A DNA stretch of 64,000 nucleotides from Tatumella citrea (GCF_002163585.1 NZ_CP015579.1:2976001-3040000), one strand, 5' to 3'; counted from the stretch's first letter, positions 28,853-38,606 are shown. Program-made: numbers and translations. The notes: a model not told the origin generated them from the letters alone.

Positions 28853-30007
28853 CTAGCCCGCAGTTTTGGGCTGTTCTGCTTCGTTATTATTTTCCTGCTG
28901 GTTTTGTTTTTCTTCCTGACCTTCTGCGATAAATCCGGCATCAAGCTGATCAGAGTTTTCTTCGTTATCGCGACCGGATAGCAGATTCCAACAGGCGATA
29001 AACAGAGCCGCAATTAATGGCCCGATCACAAATCCGTTAATCCCGAACAACTCCATTCCACCCAGAGTCGCAATCAGCACCAGATAATCCGGCATTCGGG
29101 TTTCTTTCCCTACCAGTAACGGACGCAGTATGTTATCCACCAGCCCGATAACTACCACAAAGAATACGACCAGGAAAATACCTTTCCACAGTGGACCTGC
29201 AGCCAGGAAATAGATAGCCACAGGTACCCAGATAATTGCCGAACCAATCGCGGGAACTAAAGACAGGAAGGCCATTAATGCTCCCCACAATACGCTCCCC
29301 TGCACACCCAGGAACCAGAACGCCAGCCCTCCCAGTGCCCCCTGAACCAGTGCCACAACCACGGTGCCTTTCACGGTTGCTTTAGAAACTGCCGCCAGTT
29401 TTTTAAACAGGTGATGTTTTACATAATCAGTGAGTGGTAATGCATCCAGCATCAGATTGATCAGATAAGAACCATCTTTCAGAAAGAAAAACAGTAAATA
29501 GAGCATGATCACAAAACCGACGGTGAAGCTGAACGTTCCCTGGCCTATCACCAACGCACTGCCGGCAATGGTTCTGCTCCCCTGCATCGCCAGCCCGGAA
29601 ATTTTTTGCTGTAATTTATCAACGTTAGTCAGATCATATTTGTTAAGGAAATCCTGAACAAAACCTGGCAGATGATGAATTGCAGTAGTAATTGACGAGG
29701 TCAGTGCCTGATTATTTTGCTGAATATTGTTGTACAGCTCATTACCTTCATACGCCAGTGAAGACATAACTATCACACACGGAATAAACACTATCAGGCA
29801 GATAATCAGCAACGTAAGAAAGGCTGCGAGTCCGTTTTTATCGCCCAGCTTTTTGCGAATCCCTGTTTTCAGCGGATAAAACAGTAGCGCGAGGATCACT
29901 CCCCAGAATATCGATGAATAGTACGCTTTAAGTACCATACAGAAGGCCAGTGTACTAAGAACGAGTAATAGTACAAAGAAACCCTCGTTAATTCCCTTCA
30001 CTTTCAT
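28853..30007 (-). CDS. AI-2E (UPF0118) family membrane transporter
   Basis: 384 residues from the ATG at 30007, preferred because GGGAG lies 6 bp before it (a start six codons upstream has none). About eight helices with a soluble insert (YNNIQQNNQALTSSITTAIHHLPGF..). Family motifs: FLKDGSYLIN, ALVQGALGGLAFWFLG, ATLGGMELFGINGFVIGPLI. A hydrophilic Q/N/E-rich tail (~350-384) is unusual and may be a disordered cytoplasmic extension. Homologues export AI-2 or Na+/H+; substrate unknown here. Confidence 0.85.
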   Translation of the reverse strand: MKVKGINEGFFVLLLVLSTLAFCMVLKAYYSSIFWGVILALLFYPLKTGIRKKLGDKNGLAAFLTLLIICLIVFIPCVIVMSSLAYEGNELYNNIQQNNQALTSSITTAIHHLPGFVQDFLNKYDLTNVDKLQQKISGLAMQGSRTIAGSALVIGQGTFSFTVGFVIMLYLLFFFLKDGSYLINLMLDALPLTDYVKHHLFKKLAAVSKATVKGTVVVALVQGALGGLAFWFLGVQGSVLWGALMAFLSLVPAIGSAIIWVPVAIYFLAAGPLWKGIFLVVFFVVVIGLVDNILRPLLVGKETRMPDYLVLIATLGGMELFGINGFVIGPLIAALFIACWNLLSGRDNEENSDQLDAGFIAEGQEEKQNQQENNNEAEQPKTAG

Positions 30008-30244
30008 GGAGTGCTCCCGGCACAATTAACCTGCTGTTAACTGTAGTAAATAACCTAAATATTACAATAATTCATCGGCAAAATTATCCAGGCATTGGGA
30101 ACAGAAAAACAGGGCTAACGGGGGTGGGAGTTTCTGGCTAATAGCCAAAATCAACTGTTTGTGGAAATAACAGGGAACGTCGGTAAACAGGGTATTGAAA
30201 AGAAAGAGGAACACACAGGATACTACACAGATTACTGCAGAAAG

Positions 30245-30320
<76 letters not shown>

Positions 30321-30366
30321 ACATCTGGAATCTTTTCGGTGCCTGAACTCTTAAAAAGTAAGAGTT

Positions 30367-30442
<76 letters not shown>

Positions 30443-30479
30443 GGGCCGAAAAGTTGTCAGGGTCAACCTGACGGACGGC

Positions 30480-30508
30480 ATAATATGAAACCGGTCGATA
30501 GGTGTCAA
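30480..30508 (-). promoter_or_regulatory. Promoter of the tRNA-Ala pair
   Basis: Minus strand: perfect -35 TTGACA (30503-30508), 17-bp spacer, -10 TATTAT (30480-30485), then the GC-rich discriminator GCCGTCCG typical of stringently controlled stable-RNA promoters. Confidence 0.8.
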
Positions 30509-30717
30509 CGGCAAATTACGAATCTGTGTCTGATTGCTGAAAAAGGCACCAGGATCGCCCACCACCAGCAACATCCGCTCGCTAAATTACCGGCATTCAC
30601 CACAAAAAAAGTTAAACAGCCCATAGCTGTAGGGTGAAATTCTTTTCTTTTTTACAGGTTCACGTTACCTTTCCCTGTAAAATGCCATTGTTACAACAAC
30701 CACGAAAGGGAAATAGC

Positions 30718-31074
30718 GTGAAAAAGGAATGGATGACACCGGAAGAACTGGCTCTGGAAACAGGTTATAGTCGCCAGACAATTAATAAGTGGATTAAACG
30801 TGAAGGCTGGTCAACTTTACCGAAACCTGGCGTTCAGGGTGGCAAAGCCCGCCTCATTCATATCGACGAAAATGTCACTGCATTTCTGCATGCCATTCGC
30901 CATGTTTCCGAACCGCGTGGCCAGTATTTTGCGGCCAGTGATACTCTTGCCAGTTTATTACTGAGCAGTATTAGTCAGATGAATGCGCACGAAAAAGATC
31001 AGCTCAGTGCTCTGCTGTTACGTGAAGGCATAAAAGGAATACTTAAACGGCTGGAGATTGATGCGCGGGAGTAA
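30718..31074 (+). CDS. yfeC: YfeC, small HTH DNA-binding protein
   Basis: 118 residues from a GTG at 30718 (AAGGG 7 bp before it), close to the 114 of E. coli YfeC. N-terminal MerR/excisionase-like helix-turn-helix MTPEELALETGYSRQTINKWIKREGW followed by PKPGVQGGKARLIHI, then a helical tail. E. coli has a second paralogue, yfeD, that is missing here. The role is poorly known; it lies between tRNA-Ala and gltX as in E. coli. Confidence 0.9.
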   Translation: MKKEWMTPEELALETGYSRQTINKWIKREGWSTLPKPGVQGGKARLIHIDENVTAFLHAIRHVSEPRGQYFAASDTLASLLLSSISQMNAHEKDQLSALLLREGIKGILKRLEIDARE

Positions 31075-31121
31075 TAAACACCGGAGCCCGCAGGCTCCGG
31101 CATATAGCGACAGGTAAGAAC

Positions 31122-32537
31122 TTATGCCTGTGCTTCGCGTTCACTGATATAGTTCAGTGCCTGACCGATTCGTTCAATACTACGTTTGCGACCAATAGCT
31201 GTCACCGTAACATCCAATGCCGGTGACTGCCCCGCGCCCGTAACAGCAACACGTAACGGCATACCCACTTTACCCATACCAACATCCAGTTCGGTAGCTG
31301 TGTCCTGAATGGCCTGGTGAACATTTTCTGCCGTCCAGTCTGTCACTGCCGCCAGTTTTTCTGCCGCCAGCTCAAGTGGCTGACGGGCAACAGGCCGCAG
31401 ATGTTTTTTCGCTGCATCGGCATCGAACTCAGCGAAGTCTTCATAGAAATAGCGGCAGCTTTCGGCCATCTCTTTAAGAGTTTTGCAACGTTCTCCCAGT
31501 AATTTCACCAGTTCAGCCAGTTCAGGGCCGGTGGAAGTATCAATATTCTGCTGCTCAATGTGCCACTGCAACTGAGTCGCCACATATTCAGGTGGCAGGC
31601 TATTAATATAGTGGTGGTTCAGCCACTGAAGTTTTTCAGTGTTGAATGCACTGGCCGATTTACTAACTGATTCCAGACGGAATAAATCGGTCATTTCTGC
31701 GACAGAGAAAATTTCCTGATCGCCATGAGCCCAGCCCATCCGCACCAGATAATTAAGCAATGCTTCCGGCAGATAGCCATCATCACGGTATTGCATTACC
31801 CCAACCGCACCGTGACGTTTGGACAACTTCTTACCGTCATCACCCAGAATCATTGATACGTGTGCGTACACGGGTACCTGAGCACCAATCGCTTTCAGAA
31901 TGTTTATCTGACGCGGGGTATTATTAATATGATCTTCACCACGAATGACATGAGTAATTTGCATATCCCAGTCATCAATGACTACACAGAAATTATAGGT
32001 CGGAGATCCGTCGGTACGACGAATGATCAAATCATCCAGTTCCTGGTTACTGAATTCGATCGGTCCACGAATCTGATCATCAAAGATTACCGAACCTTCC
32101 TGTGGGTTACGAAAACGTACCACGCAAGGTTCATCATCGCTGTGATGTTCATGACTGTCACGGCAGCGACCGTCATAACGTGGCTTTTCACCGTTCTCCA
32201 TCTGCTGCTCACGCAACGCTTCCAGCCGCTCTTTCGAGCAATAGCATTTATATGCGGTGCCGGCGACCAGCATCTCATCAATAACCTGATTGTAGCGGTC
32301 AAAACGTTTGGTCTGGTAATACGGGCCCTCATCCCAGTCGAGACTCAGCCAGTTCATACCGTCCATAATCGCTTCTATCGCTTCCGGGGTAGAACGCTCC
32401 AGATCGGTATCTTCAATACGCAGAACAAATTCGCCTTTATTGTGGCGGGCATACAACCAGGAATAAAGAGCAGTACGAGCACCACCAACATGCAGATAGC
32501 CAGTAGGGCTTGGCGCAAAACGAGTCTTAATCTTCAT
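31122..32537 (-). CDS. gltX: Glutamyl-tRNA synthetase
   Basis: 471 residues, as in E. coli. Class I signatures: [13 protein letters not shown] (HIGH-like) near the N-terminus and KKLSKRHGA (KMSKS-like) at ~237. The zinc-type segment [11 protein letters not shown]...[11 protein letters not shown] is present. Charges tRNA-Glu for translation and haem synthesis. Divergent from the tRNA-Val/Lys operon. Confidence 0.98.
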   Translation of the reverse strand: MKIKTRFAPSPTGYLHVGGARTALYSWLYARHNKGEFVLRIEDTDLERSTPEAIEAIMDGMNWLSLDWDEGPYYQTKRFDRYNQVIDEMLVAGTAYKCYCSKERLEALREQQMENGEKPRYDGRCRDSHEHHSDDEPCVVRFRNPQEGSVIFDDQIRGPIEFSNQELDDLIIRRTDGSPTYNFCVVIDDWDMQITHVIRGEDHINNTPRQINILKAIGAQVPVYAHVSMILGDDGKKLSKRHGAVGVMQYRDDGYLPEALLNYLVRMGWAHGDQEIFSVAEMTDLFRLESVSKSASAFNTEKLQWLNHHYINSLPPEYVATQLQWHIEQQNIDTSTGPELAELVKLLGERCKTLKEMAESCRYFYEDFAEFDADAAKKHLRPVARQPLELAAEKLAAVTDWTAENVHQAIQDTATELDVGMGKVGMPLRVAVTGAGQSPALDVTVTAIGRKRSIERIGQALNYISEREAQA

Positions 32538-32763
32538 TAAACATTGCCTTAGGACGCGGGTTTTCGATCACAAACGCCAAAAACCAGGAAAAATTGCGGA
32601 ATTCAGTGGCCTCATTTTAACACCTGGCAGTGAATCCTCAATCATTGCTCGCAGAATCAGGACGTTTAATCTTTTCATTCCGGTAAAAAAATAAACATTC
32701 TGCCTGAAAACCCCGCATGATGGCTAAATTTAAGACGAACAAACATTTTCCTCAGAAAAATCG

Positions 32764-32791
32764 TTGACTCATATTCAACTATCCCTATAAT
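32764..32791 (+). promoter_or_regulatory. Promoter of the tRNA-Val/Lys operon
   Basis: -35 TTGACT (32764-32769), 16-bp spacer, perfect -10 TATAAT (32786-32791), then GCGACTCC, a GC-rich discriminator. The first tRNA starts 17 bp after the -10 element. Confidence 0.88.
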
Positions 32792-32808
32792 GCGACTCCA
32801 CACAGCGG

Positions 32809-32884
32809 GGGTGATTAGCTCAGTTGGTAGAGCACCTCCCTTACAAGGAGGGGGTCGGCGGTTCGAACCCGTCATCACCCACCA
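32809..32884 (+). tRNA. tRNA-Val (TAC)
   Basis: 76 nt, starts GGGTGATTAGCTCAG, anticodon TAC in CTCCCTTACAAGGAG, encoded CCA. First of three identical copies. Confidence 0.98.
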
Positions 32885-32924
32885 CTACTTAGGTAGGTGA
32901 CCCGCTGGAACAGGAAAAGAATTT

Positions 32925-33000
32925 GGGTGATTAGCTCAGTTGGTAGAGCACCTCCCTTACAAGGAGGGGGTCGGCGGTTCGAACCCGTCATCACCCACCA
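32925..33000 (+). tRNA. tRNA-Val (TAC)
   Basis: Second identical copy. The 40-bp spacers on both sides are nearly identical too, so the locus is built of 116-bp tandem units. Confidence 0.98.
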
Positions 33001-33040
33001 ATACTTAGGTAGGTGACCCGCTGGAACAGGAAAAGAATTC

Positions 33041-33116
33041 GGGTGATTAGCTCAGTTGGTAGAGCACCTCCCTTACAAGGAGGGGGTCGGCGGTTCGAAC
33101 CCGTCATCACCCACCA
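33041..33116 (+). tRNA. tRNA-Val (TAC)
   Basis: Third identical copy, followed after only 3 bp by tRNA-Lys. Confidence 0.98.
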
Positions 33117-33119
33117 CTC

Positions 33120-33195
33120 GGGTCGTTAGCTCAGTCGGTAGAGCAGTTGACTTTTAATCAATTGGTCGCAGGTTCGAATCCTGCACGACCCACCA
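33120..33195 (+). tRNA. tRNA-Lys (TTT)
   Basis: 76 nt, GGGTCGTTAGCTCAG start, anticodon TTT in TTGACTTTTAATCAA, encoded CCA. Last tRNA of the operon; its 3' sixteen bases (CCTGCACGACCCACCA) recur in the downstream repeats. Confidence 0.98.
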
Positions 33196-33850
33196 ATTCA
33201 GAGAAAAGCACCCTTCAGGGTGCTTTTTTCGTTTCTGTGCTTAGAAAGAAAACGTGCAGGATGAGAACCTGCCGCAGGTTCGGGTCGAACGCAGTGAGAC
33301 AACGTTGTGAACAACGGCCCGCAGGGCGAGCGAAGCGAGTCATCCTGCACGACCCACCAATTCAGAGAAAAGCACCCTTCAGGGTGCTTTTTTCGTTTCT
33401 GCGCTTAGAAAGAAAACGTGCAGGATGAGAACCCGCCGCAGGTTCGGGTCGAACGCAGTGAGACAACGTTGTGAACAACGGCCCGCAGGGCGAGCGAAGC
33501 GAGTCATCCTGCACGACCCACCCATTTAGAAAAGAGCACCCCGTTGTTATAAACAGCGGCGTGCTTTTTTCGTTTCTGCGCTCAGAAAGAAAACGTGCAG
33601 GATGAGAACCTGCCGCAGGTTCGGGTCGAACGCAGTGAGACAACGTTGTGAAGCAACGGCCCGCAGGGCGAGCGAAGCGAGTCATCCTGCACGACCCACC
33701 CATTCAGAAAAGAGCACCCCGTTGTTATAAACAGCGGCGTGCTTTTTTCGTTTCTGTGCTCAGAAAAAAAACGTGCAGGATGAGAACCTGCCGCAGGTTC
33801 GGCTCGAACGCATTGAGACAACGTTGTAAAGCAACGGCCTACAGAACTTA
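33196..33850 (+). repeat. rtT-like tandem array after tRNA-Lys
   Basis: Four consecutive units: 33196-33359 (164 bp), 33360-33523 (164), 33524-33701 (178) and a decayed partial 33702-33850. Each begins with a terminator hairpin and continues with a palindromic body bounded by CGTGCAGGATGA and TCATCCTGCACG (33253-33264 and 33340-33351 in unit 1). The three full units end in a copy of the tRNA-Lys 3' end (CCTGCACGACCCACC, plus A in unit 1). This is the architecture of the rtT repeats after E. coli tyrT, here attached to a lysine tRNA. No protein is claimed for it. Confidence 0.85.
33204..33229 (+). terminator. First terminator after tRNA-Lys
   Basis: AAAAGCACCC, TTC, AGGGTGCTTTTTT: strong intrinsic terminator. 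It recurs in unit 2 (33368-33393); units 3 and 4 (around 33531-33570 and 33709-33748) carry a different hairpin that ends in GTGCTTTTTT. Confidence 0.9.
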
Positions 33851-34924
33851 TTAAGGTTTATTGAATTCTGCCGTCTCACCTTCAGTGAGATCCACCTTCT
33901 GCACCCTGCCCGTTTCGGATGAACGTACCGCCGCTTCAAGTACCGCCATAACAGCAATCGCCTGCACTGGCGATACGGGATTGGCTTTCCCCTGGCTCAG
34001 CGCATCACGAATCTGAAGGTAGTACTGGCGCTGATCTCCCCGTGGGGTTTGTATCCGGGTAGTTTGCTGATGAGCGTCAAAAATAACTAAATCATCATCA
34101 TCTTCTCCCCAACTCTCTGAACCGGGCAAAATCCCTGCAACTAACTGGCTTTCCTGCTGATCGGCGTTTCTTTTAATCAAACTTCCTTTATCACCATGCA
34201 CGGTAAAACGTGATACTCCCCCGGCAGCCAGCATGGTCGCGTGGAGTATGACCCTGTGTCCCGGATAACTCAGAGTGACATGCGCCCAGTCATTAATACG
34301 CGCACCGGTGCGCAAAATTGCTAAATCACCAGAGACCGTTTCCGGAAGCCCGAACATCTGTAACGCCTGATCAACAACGTGTGGTCCAATATCAAACCAT
34401 AAACCACTGCCAGGAAGGGAGTGTTCTCTCCAGCGGTCGCGAACCTCCGGACGAAACCTATCCATATGAGACTCGAAGTGTTTTACCTGACCAATTATTC
34501 CGGAATCGATAATCTTTCTGACACCGAGATAATCACTATCCCAGCGTCTGTTCTGAAAGACCGAGAGCAGTAATTGTTTCTCTTTAGCCAGGCTGGCCAG
34601 AGCCCGGGCTTCCTCCAGGTTTAGCGTAAAGGGTTTATCGACCACCACATGTTTGCCGGCAGTCAGTGCCATTTCTGCCAGCGGCGCATGTGTATCATTA
34701 GGTGATGCAATAACCACCAAATCGACCTCAGGATCTTTGATAGCCGCTTCTGCTGAAGCTACGACTTTCACATCCGGGAAGTCTTTTTTGACCTTTTCCT
34801 CGTTGCCGGACGAAACCACGAAAAGACGCAACCCGGCAACGGATGCAATTAAAGGGGCGTGAAATGTTTTACCTACGAATCCGTACCCAATCAGTGCAAC
34901 GTTGAACTCTGTTTTCGTATTCAT
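33851..34924 (-). CDS. Gfo/Idh/MocA-family oxidoreductase (YdgJ-like)
   Basis: 357 residues from the ATG at 34924, supported by GGAGAG 4 bp before it. N-terminal Rossmann fold (ALIGYGFVGKTFHAPLI), the family EKP-like motif as VVDKPFTLN, then NRRWDSDYLGVRKI and GSGLWFDIGPHVVDQAL. It resembles E. coli YdgJ in layout. NAD(P)-dependent oxidation or reduction of a sugar or inositol-type substrate is expected; substrate unknown. Its stop abuts the decayed last rtT unit. It forms an operon with the DeoR-type gene 16 bp upstream. Confidence 0.88.
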   Translation of the reverse strand: MNTKTEFNVALIGYGFVGKTFHAPLIASVAGLRLFVVSSGNEEKVKKDFPDVKVVASAEAAIKDPEVDLVVIASPNDTHAPLAEMALTAGKHVVVDKPFTLNLEEARALASLAKEKQLLLSVFQNRRWDSDYLGVRKIIDSGIIGQVKHFESHMDRFRPEVRDRWREHSLPGSGLWFDIGPHVVDQALQMFGLPETVSGDLAILRTGARINDWAHVTLSYPGHRVILHATMLAAGGVSRFTVHGDKGSLIKRNADQQESQLVAGILPGSESWGEDDDDLVIFDAHQQTTRIQTPRGDQRQYYLQIRDALSQGKANPVSPVQAIAVMAVLEAAVRSSETGRVQKVDLTEGETAEFNKP

Positions 34925-34940
34925 GATGCTCTCCATACCA

Positions 34941-35684
34941 TTAATTGTTTGAGATGCTTACCTGAGTTGAACCGGAACCCTCAAACTCATTCCACGGGGA
35001 ATTCAAAAACAGCTGCTGAATCTCCGTAAGCTGAGCAACCAGATACGGCTCACACCGGTTGAGCTTCATATGATCGGCGACTACCCAATGCTCACTGCTG
35101 GCGGCTAACATTGCACGCTTGACCTCAGCGTCCGCCTCCTGGCTGGCACTCAGTCCGAATTCGGCATGCAACGCACATGCACCGAGAATGGCAATATCGG
35201 CACGATATTGTTCCAGCAGTTTCAGTGTGGCGCTGCCGGAAAACAGACGTTGTTGTTTATCCCACTGCCCACCCAGGACTATCAGTTCAATATCAGGTTT
35301 GTCACTGAGGTGAAAAGCGATATCCAGAGAAGGGGTAATTACTGTTGCGGGTCCTTTTAGCATCGATGCTACGGCCAGCATCGTGCTGCCTGCATCCAGG
35401 AACAGTGTCGAACCTGCGGGAATCTTGTCCGCAACATAGCTTCCCAGGCTGGCTTTAACTGCCGGAATCAGCACACTTCGTTGCTGGCGGTTCATGGCCG
35501 AAAGATCAAGAGCTACTGCCCCGCCATGATTTTTCTGAGCGAGCCCCTTCTTTTCAAGGTAGGCCAGATCACGCCGCACAGTATCTGCAGAAACCTGAAG
35601 CTGCTCCACTAACTGGCTAATTCCCACCTGCCCGTCTTTGAGCAGCAGTTCCATAAGTAATTTCTGTCTGGCTGTTTTATGCAT
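34941..35684 (-). CDS. DeoR-family transcriptional regulator
   Basis: 247 residues from the ATG at 35684 (an in-frame TTG at 35714 is possible). N-terminal DeoR HTH (ISQLVEQLQVSADTVRRDLAYLEKKG) and C-terminal sugar-phosphate sensor domain of the ribose-5-phosphate isomerase-like fold (FLDAGSTMLAVASML.., LSASQEADAEVKRAM). Such regulators repress sugar catabolic genes and respond to phosphorylated sugars. It is in one operon with the oxidoreductase, its likely target. Confidence 0.88.
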   Translation of the reverse strand: MHKTARQKLLMELLLKDGQVGISQLVEQLQVSADTVRRDLAYLEKKGLAQKNHGGAVALDLSAMNRQQRSVLIPAVKASLGSYVADKIPAGSTLFLDAGSTMLAVASMLKGPATVITPSLDIAFHLSDKPDIELIVLGGQWDKQQRLFSGSATLKLLEQYRADIAILGACALHAEFGLSASQEADAEVKRAMLAASSEHWVVADHMKLNRCEPYLVAQLTEIQQLFLNSPWNEFEGSGSTQVSISNN

Positions 35685-36101
35685 AGCTAAACCCAAAACC
35701 GCAAAATGTCGCAATAAGCATCATAATACAGCAAAATTATTTTTCCAGTAGCAAAGAAGATAAGTTCAACGGCTTATATAGCAGTCGTAGTAACACATCA
35801 TATAAAGAAAACTGGTCTGGAATTTTGCAAGAAAAAAGCGGGATATATTCAGGTCTGAAAAAGTTCTCAGAGTCGTTTCACTCAATATACAGATATTACG
35901 GAGAGTCTTCGGATAACGTGAAATGCCGGCGTTTATCGGTTAATTATCGACTGCCTGTTAAGCAGGTCATCAGTGCAGGGAATGGAGTTCTTAAGGCTGT
36001 ACAAAATGAATGACAAAGACTGAGATAATGAATCCAGCCCCCCTGCCAGTCAGCTGCAGGGGGCTGGTTTAATCAGGCAAGACAGACCCGACAGTACCAG
36101 A
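35685..36101. other. Intergenic region between DeoR and Lrp genes
   Basis: 417 bp. A 62-codon plus-strand frame at 35825-36013 has no SD and no recognisable motif and is not called. A GC-rich hairpin AGCCCCCCTGCC...GGGGGCT near 36033-36066 may terminate the Lrp-type gene. Otherwise nothing seen. Confidence 0.5.
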
Positions 36102-36569
36102 TTAGCCAGCAACAATCCCTAACGGATAAGGCCGATCCTGAACGACCGTTTTCATAACCAATGTTGAGCGAAGGTGCAGCACTCCTGGCATTGCCGACAA
36201 CTTACCATCGTAAAGTTGCCGAAAAGCAGTGAGATCAGTGGTTACGACCTGCATCATATAATCCGGATCCCCAAACAGACGTTGCGCCAGGATAATTTGC
36301 GGGATATCGGTCACTGCCCGCTCAAAGGTCTCGACCGCCTTTTTGTCACCTTGCTTTAATGTCACAAACACAATAGCGACAAAGTTAAACCCCATCTTCG
36401 CGGGATCAAGATCTGCCCGGTAACCAGTAATGACTCCGTCCTGTTCAAGTGCCCTGACCCTGCGATGGCATGGAGAGAGGCTCAAATTCACTCTGTCTGC
36501 CAGTTCGGTCAGAGAAAGACGACCATCTGACTGCAGCTCAGCAAGAATCTTTCTGTCTGTGGTATCCAA
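36102..36569 (-). CDS. Lrp/AsnC-family transcriptional regulator
   Basis: 155 residues: N-terminal HTH (TDRKILAELQSDGRLSLTELADRVNLSLSPCHRRVRALEQDGVI in two helices and turn) and C-terminal RAM ligand domain (GDPDYMMQVVTTDLTAF). Family members sense amino acids. It is divergent from a LysE-type exporter 111 bp away, a common pairing in which the Lrp protein activates export of the sensed amino acid. Confidence 0.92.
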   Translation of the reverse strand: MDTTDRKILAELQSDGRLSLTELADRVNLSLSPCHRRVRALEQDGVITGYRADLDPAKMGFNFVAIVFVTLKQGDKKAVETFERAVTDIPQIILAQRLFGDPDYMMQVVTTDLTAFRQLYDGKLSAMPGVLHLRSTLVMKTVVQDRPYPLGIVAG

Positions 36570-36680
36570 TGAGGGCTTTCCTTCCTGTAATCAGGTGATT
36601 TAGGGGCAATTATAAAAGTTAATCCCGGTCTGACAAGAGTATTCTTCTGCTGAGTATAAAGCATAACCGGAGAAGATGCG

Positions 36681-37304
36681 GTGAATTCAGAAATGGTGTT
36701 GGGATTTTGGATGATTTCGTTACTACTGAGTATAACCCCGGGGGCAGACTGGGCCTATGTTATTGCGTCCGGCATCGATGGTCGTAAAATTACTGCTGCA
36801 GTCAGCGGGTTGATGTCCGGGCATTTGCTGGCGTTAGTCATCGTTATCGCTGGGGTGGGTGGAATAGTCGCCAGCCATCCTGCAGTGCTCAGTATACTTA
36901 CTTTTTCTGGTGCTGCTTACCTGCTATGGCTGGGCAGTTGTGTGTTACGCCAGCCCGCAGTGATCGCTGCCGCGTCATCGCCTGTCGCACAGACCTGGCA
37001 CCAATGGGCTGTCAGGGGGTTATGCATCAGCGGTCTGAATCCTAAAGTGTTTCTGTTATTTCTCGCGCTACTGCCGCAATTTGTCAGGCCTGGTGGCCAT
37101 TGGCCGGTAAGTCTGCAACTGATGCTGCTGGGAGCAATTCATCTGGCCAGTTGTTCATCAATCTATTTCGGAGTGGGTTACACCGCCAGAGAATTACTGT
37201 CGACACGCCCGCAAGCTGCGCGCATTGTTAGTAAAATTTCCGGAGTAACAATGATAGTCGTTGCTCTGATATTACTGGCAGAGCAGTTACATTCATTAAG
37301 TTAA
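36681..37304 (+). CDS. LysE/RhtB-family amino acid exporter
   Basis: 207 residues, six hydrophobic helices; the family start pattern FWMISLLLSITPGADWAYVI is clear (TPG). Starts with GTG behind GGAG; an ATG four codons later is an alternative. Exports amino acids or homoserine lactone-type compounds across the inner membrane. Paired with the divergent Lrp-type regulator. Confidence 0.9.
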   Translation: MNSEMVLGFWMISLLLSITPGADWAYVIASGIDGRKITAAVSGLMSGHLLALVIVIAGVGGIVASHPAVLSILTFSGAAYLLWLGSCVLRQPAVIAAASSPVAQTWHQWAVRGLCISGLNPKVFLLFLALLPQFVRPGGHWPVSLQLMLLGAIHLASCSSIYFGVGYTARELLSTRPQAARIVSKISGVTMIVVALILLAEQLHSLS

Positions 37305-37375
37305 CGGCGAATACCCCTGTTTAGCCATAAACATGGAAAGGCATTCTCTGCAACCTGGCATAGTCACTCAGAAGA

Positions 37376-37597
37376 TCACTCTGGCAGGTTAAGGAATGCT
37401 TTTGTATCAGCAACGCGGATCACCGCCTGAGCTGCAATGACTGTTTTTTTCTCAGGATCATAAGTCACCGAAGGAGATCCGTAGAGCTGGTAGCCGTTGT
37501 TCAGCATTTCACTTACCCTGCGACAAAAATCTGCATTATCGGGACCGGTCAGCAGCCGGTATACCGGCAAATCATGATTCTCTTTCTGGTTCATCAT
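37376..37597 (-). CDS. DUF1737 domain protein
   Basis: 73 residues with the DUF1737 pattern YRLLTGPDNADFCRRVSEML, then NNGYQLYGSPSVTYD and VIAAQAVIRV. Small cytoplasmic protein of unknown function. Single gene between the LysE-type exporter and yfeR. Confidence 0.8.
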   Translation of the reverse strand: MMNQKENHDLPVYRLLTGPDNADFCRRVSEMLNNGYQLYGSPSVTYDPEKKTVIAAQAVIRVADTKAFLNLPE

Positions 37598-37688
37598 TTA
37601 TCTCAGATAAAAAATTTAATCACCGGTAGTCAGTATGACAGATCAACGGAGCTTTGCCTGCTGCGACACAAATATCTCCTGCCACCAA

Positions 37689-38606
37689 TTACCTTTGTGG
37701 CAACAATCTGCTTTGCTGGCTTAACAGCTCTGCCTGTTCGCTGACCAGTTGCCAGATGGCTTCTGCCGCAGGGCTCAGAGAGCGGTTCTTTCTGCGGATC
37801 AGCATCAGTGTACGGTGTTCTTCCGGATAAATACGACGCACCTGTAATGAGCTGCCGGAAGGCACAGGTAGTGCCAGACCGGGCAAGATGCTGATGCCAA
37901 TTCCTGCCTCGACCATAGGATAGAGGGTCACCGGGTGGCCAACCTGTTGTATGACTTCCGGGGTCACATGCTGTTGCTGAAAAATACGATCCACCAGCGC
38001 CCGGCTGCCGGAAGCATAATCCTGCAATACCATACGCCTGCCCTGTAAATGCTGCCATTCCACCCTTTCGACTTTGTTCAACGGATCATCCTGTCGGCAG
38101 AGCAGCAGAAAAGGGTCAAACAATAATGGCTGTGACTCAAACTCTCCAACCTGTGGTTCAATGACGATACCAAAATCCACCGTTGCATTGAGTACACTGT
38201 GAAGCACTGACTGCTGAACACTGTCCTGCAACATCAGCCGGATTTCCGGATAACAAATCTGGGCCTGAGCCAGGCATAGGGGCATCAGTCGGGCTGAAAT
38301 TGTCTGACTGGCAGCCAGCCTGACGGTACCGCTGCGGTTGCCGCCATAACGCCTTAACTCCAGCAGCGTGCTGTTAAGTTCCTCGAGCTGCACTGTCAGG
38401 CGTGAAGCAAGCCGCTGCCCCGCATGAGTCAGCACCACTTCCCGGGTGGTTCGGTCCAGCAGTTTCACTCCTATCTCCGCTTCCAGTTCTTTAATACTGT
38501 GGCTGACGGCGGACTGACTCAGGCCGATAACCTGCCCGGCCAGGCTAAAACTGCCCTGACTGGCCACGGCGGCAAATACTCTTAACTGACGCAGGGTATA
38601 ATTCAT
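37689..38606 (-). CDS. yfeR: LysR-family regulator YfeR
   Basis: 305 residues. N-terminal LysR HTH (MNYTLRQLRVFAAVASQGSF, SQSAVSHSIKELEAEIGVKL) and a LysR substrate domain. Divergent from yfeH with the same relation as in E. coli, where YfeR acts in that intergenic region. Effector unknown. Confidence 0.88.
   Translation of the reverse strand: MNYTLRQLRVFAAVASQGSFSLAGQVIGLSQSAVSHSIKELEAEIGVKLLDRTTREVVLTHAGQRLASRLTVQLEELNSTLLELRRYGGNRSGTVRLAASQTISARLMPLCLAQAQICYPEIRLMLQDSVQQSVLHSVLNATVDFGIVIEPQVGEFESQPLLFDPFLLLCRQDDPLNKVERVEWQHLQGRRMVLQDYASGSRALVDRIFQQQHVTPEVIQQVGHPVTLYPMVEAGIGISILPGLALPVPSGSSLQVRRIYPEEHRTLMLIRRKNRSLSPAAEAIWQLVSEQAELLSQQSRLLPQR

Noticed and set aside
33147..33854. Arginine-rich open frames on both strands across the rtT-like repeats
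   Set aside because: They arise from the repeated palindromic sequence, overlap tRNA-Lys or terminators, and lack SD sequences.
35825..36013. 62-codon plus-strand frame between the DeoR and Lrp genes
   Set aside because: No SD, no motif and no credible start codon context.
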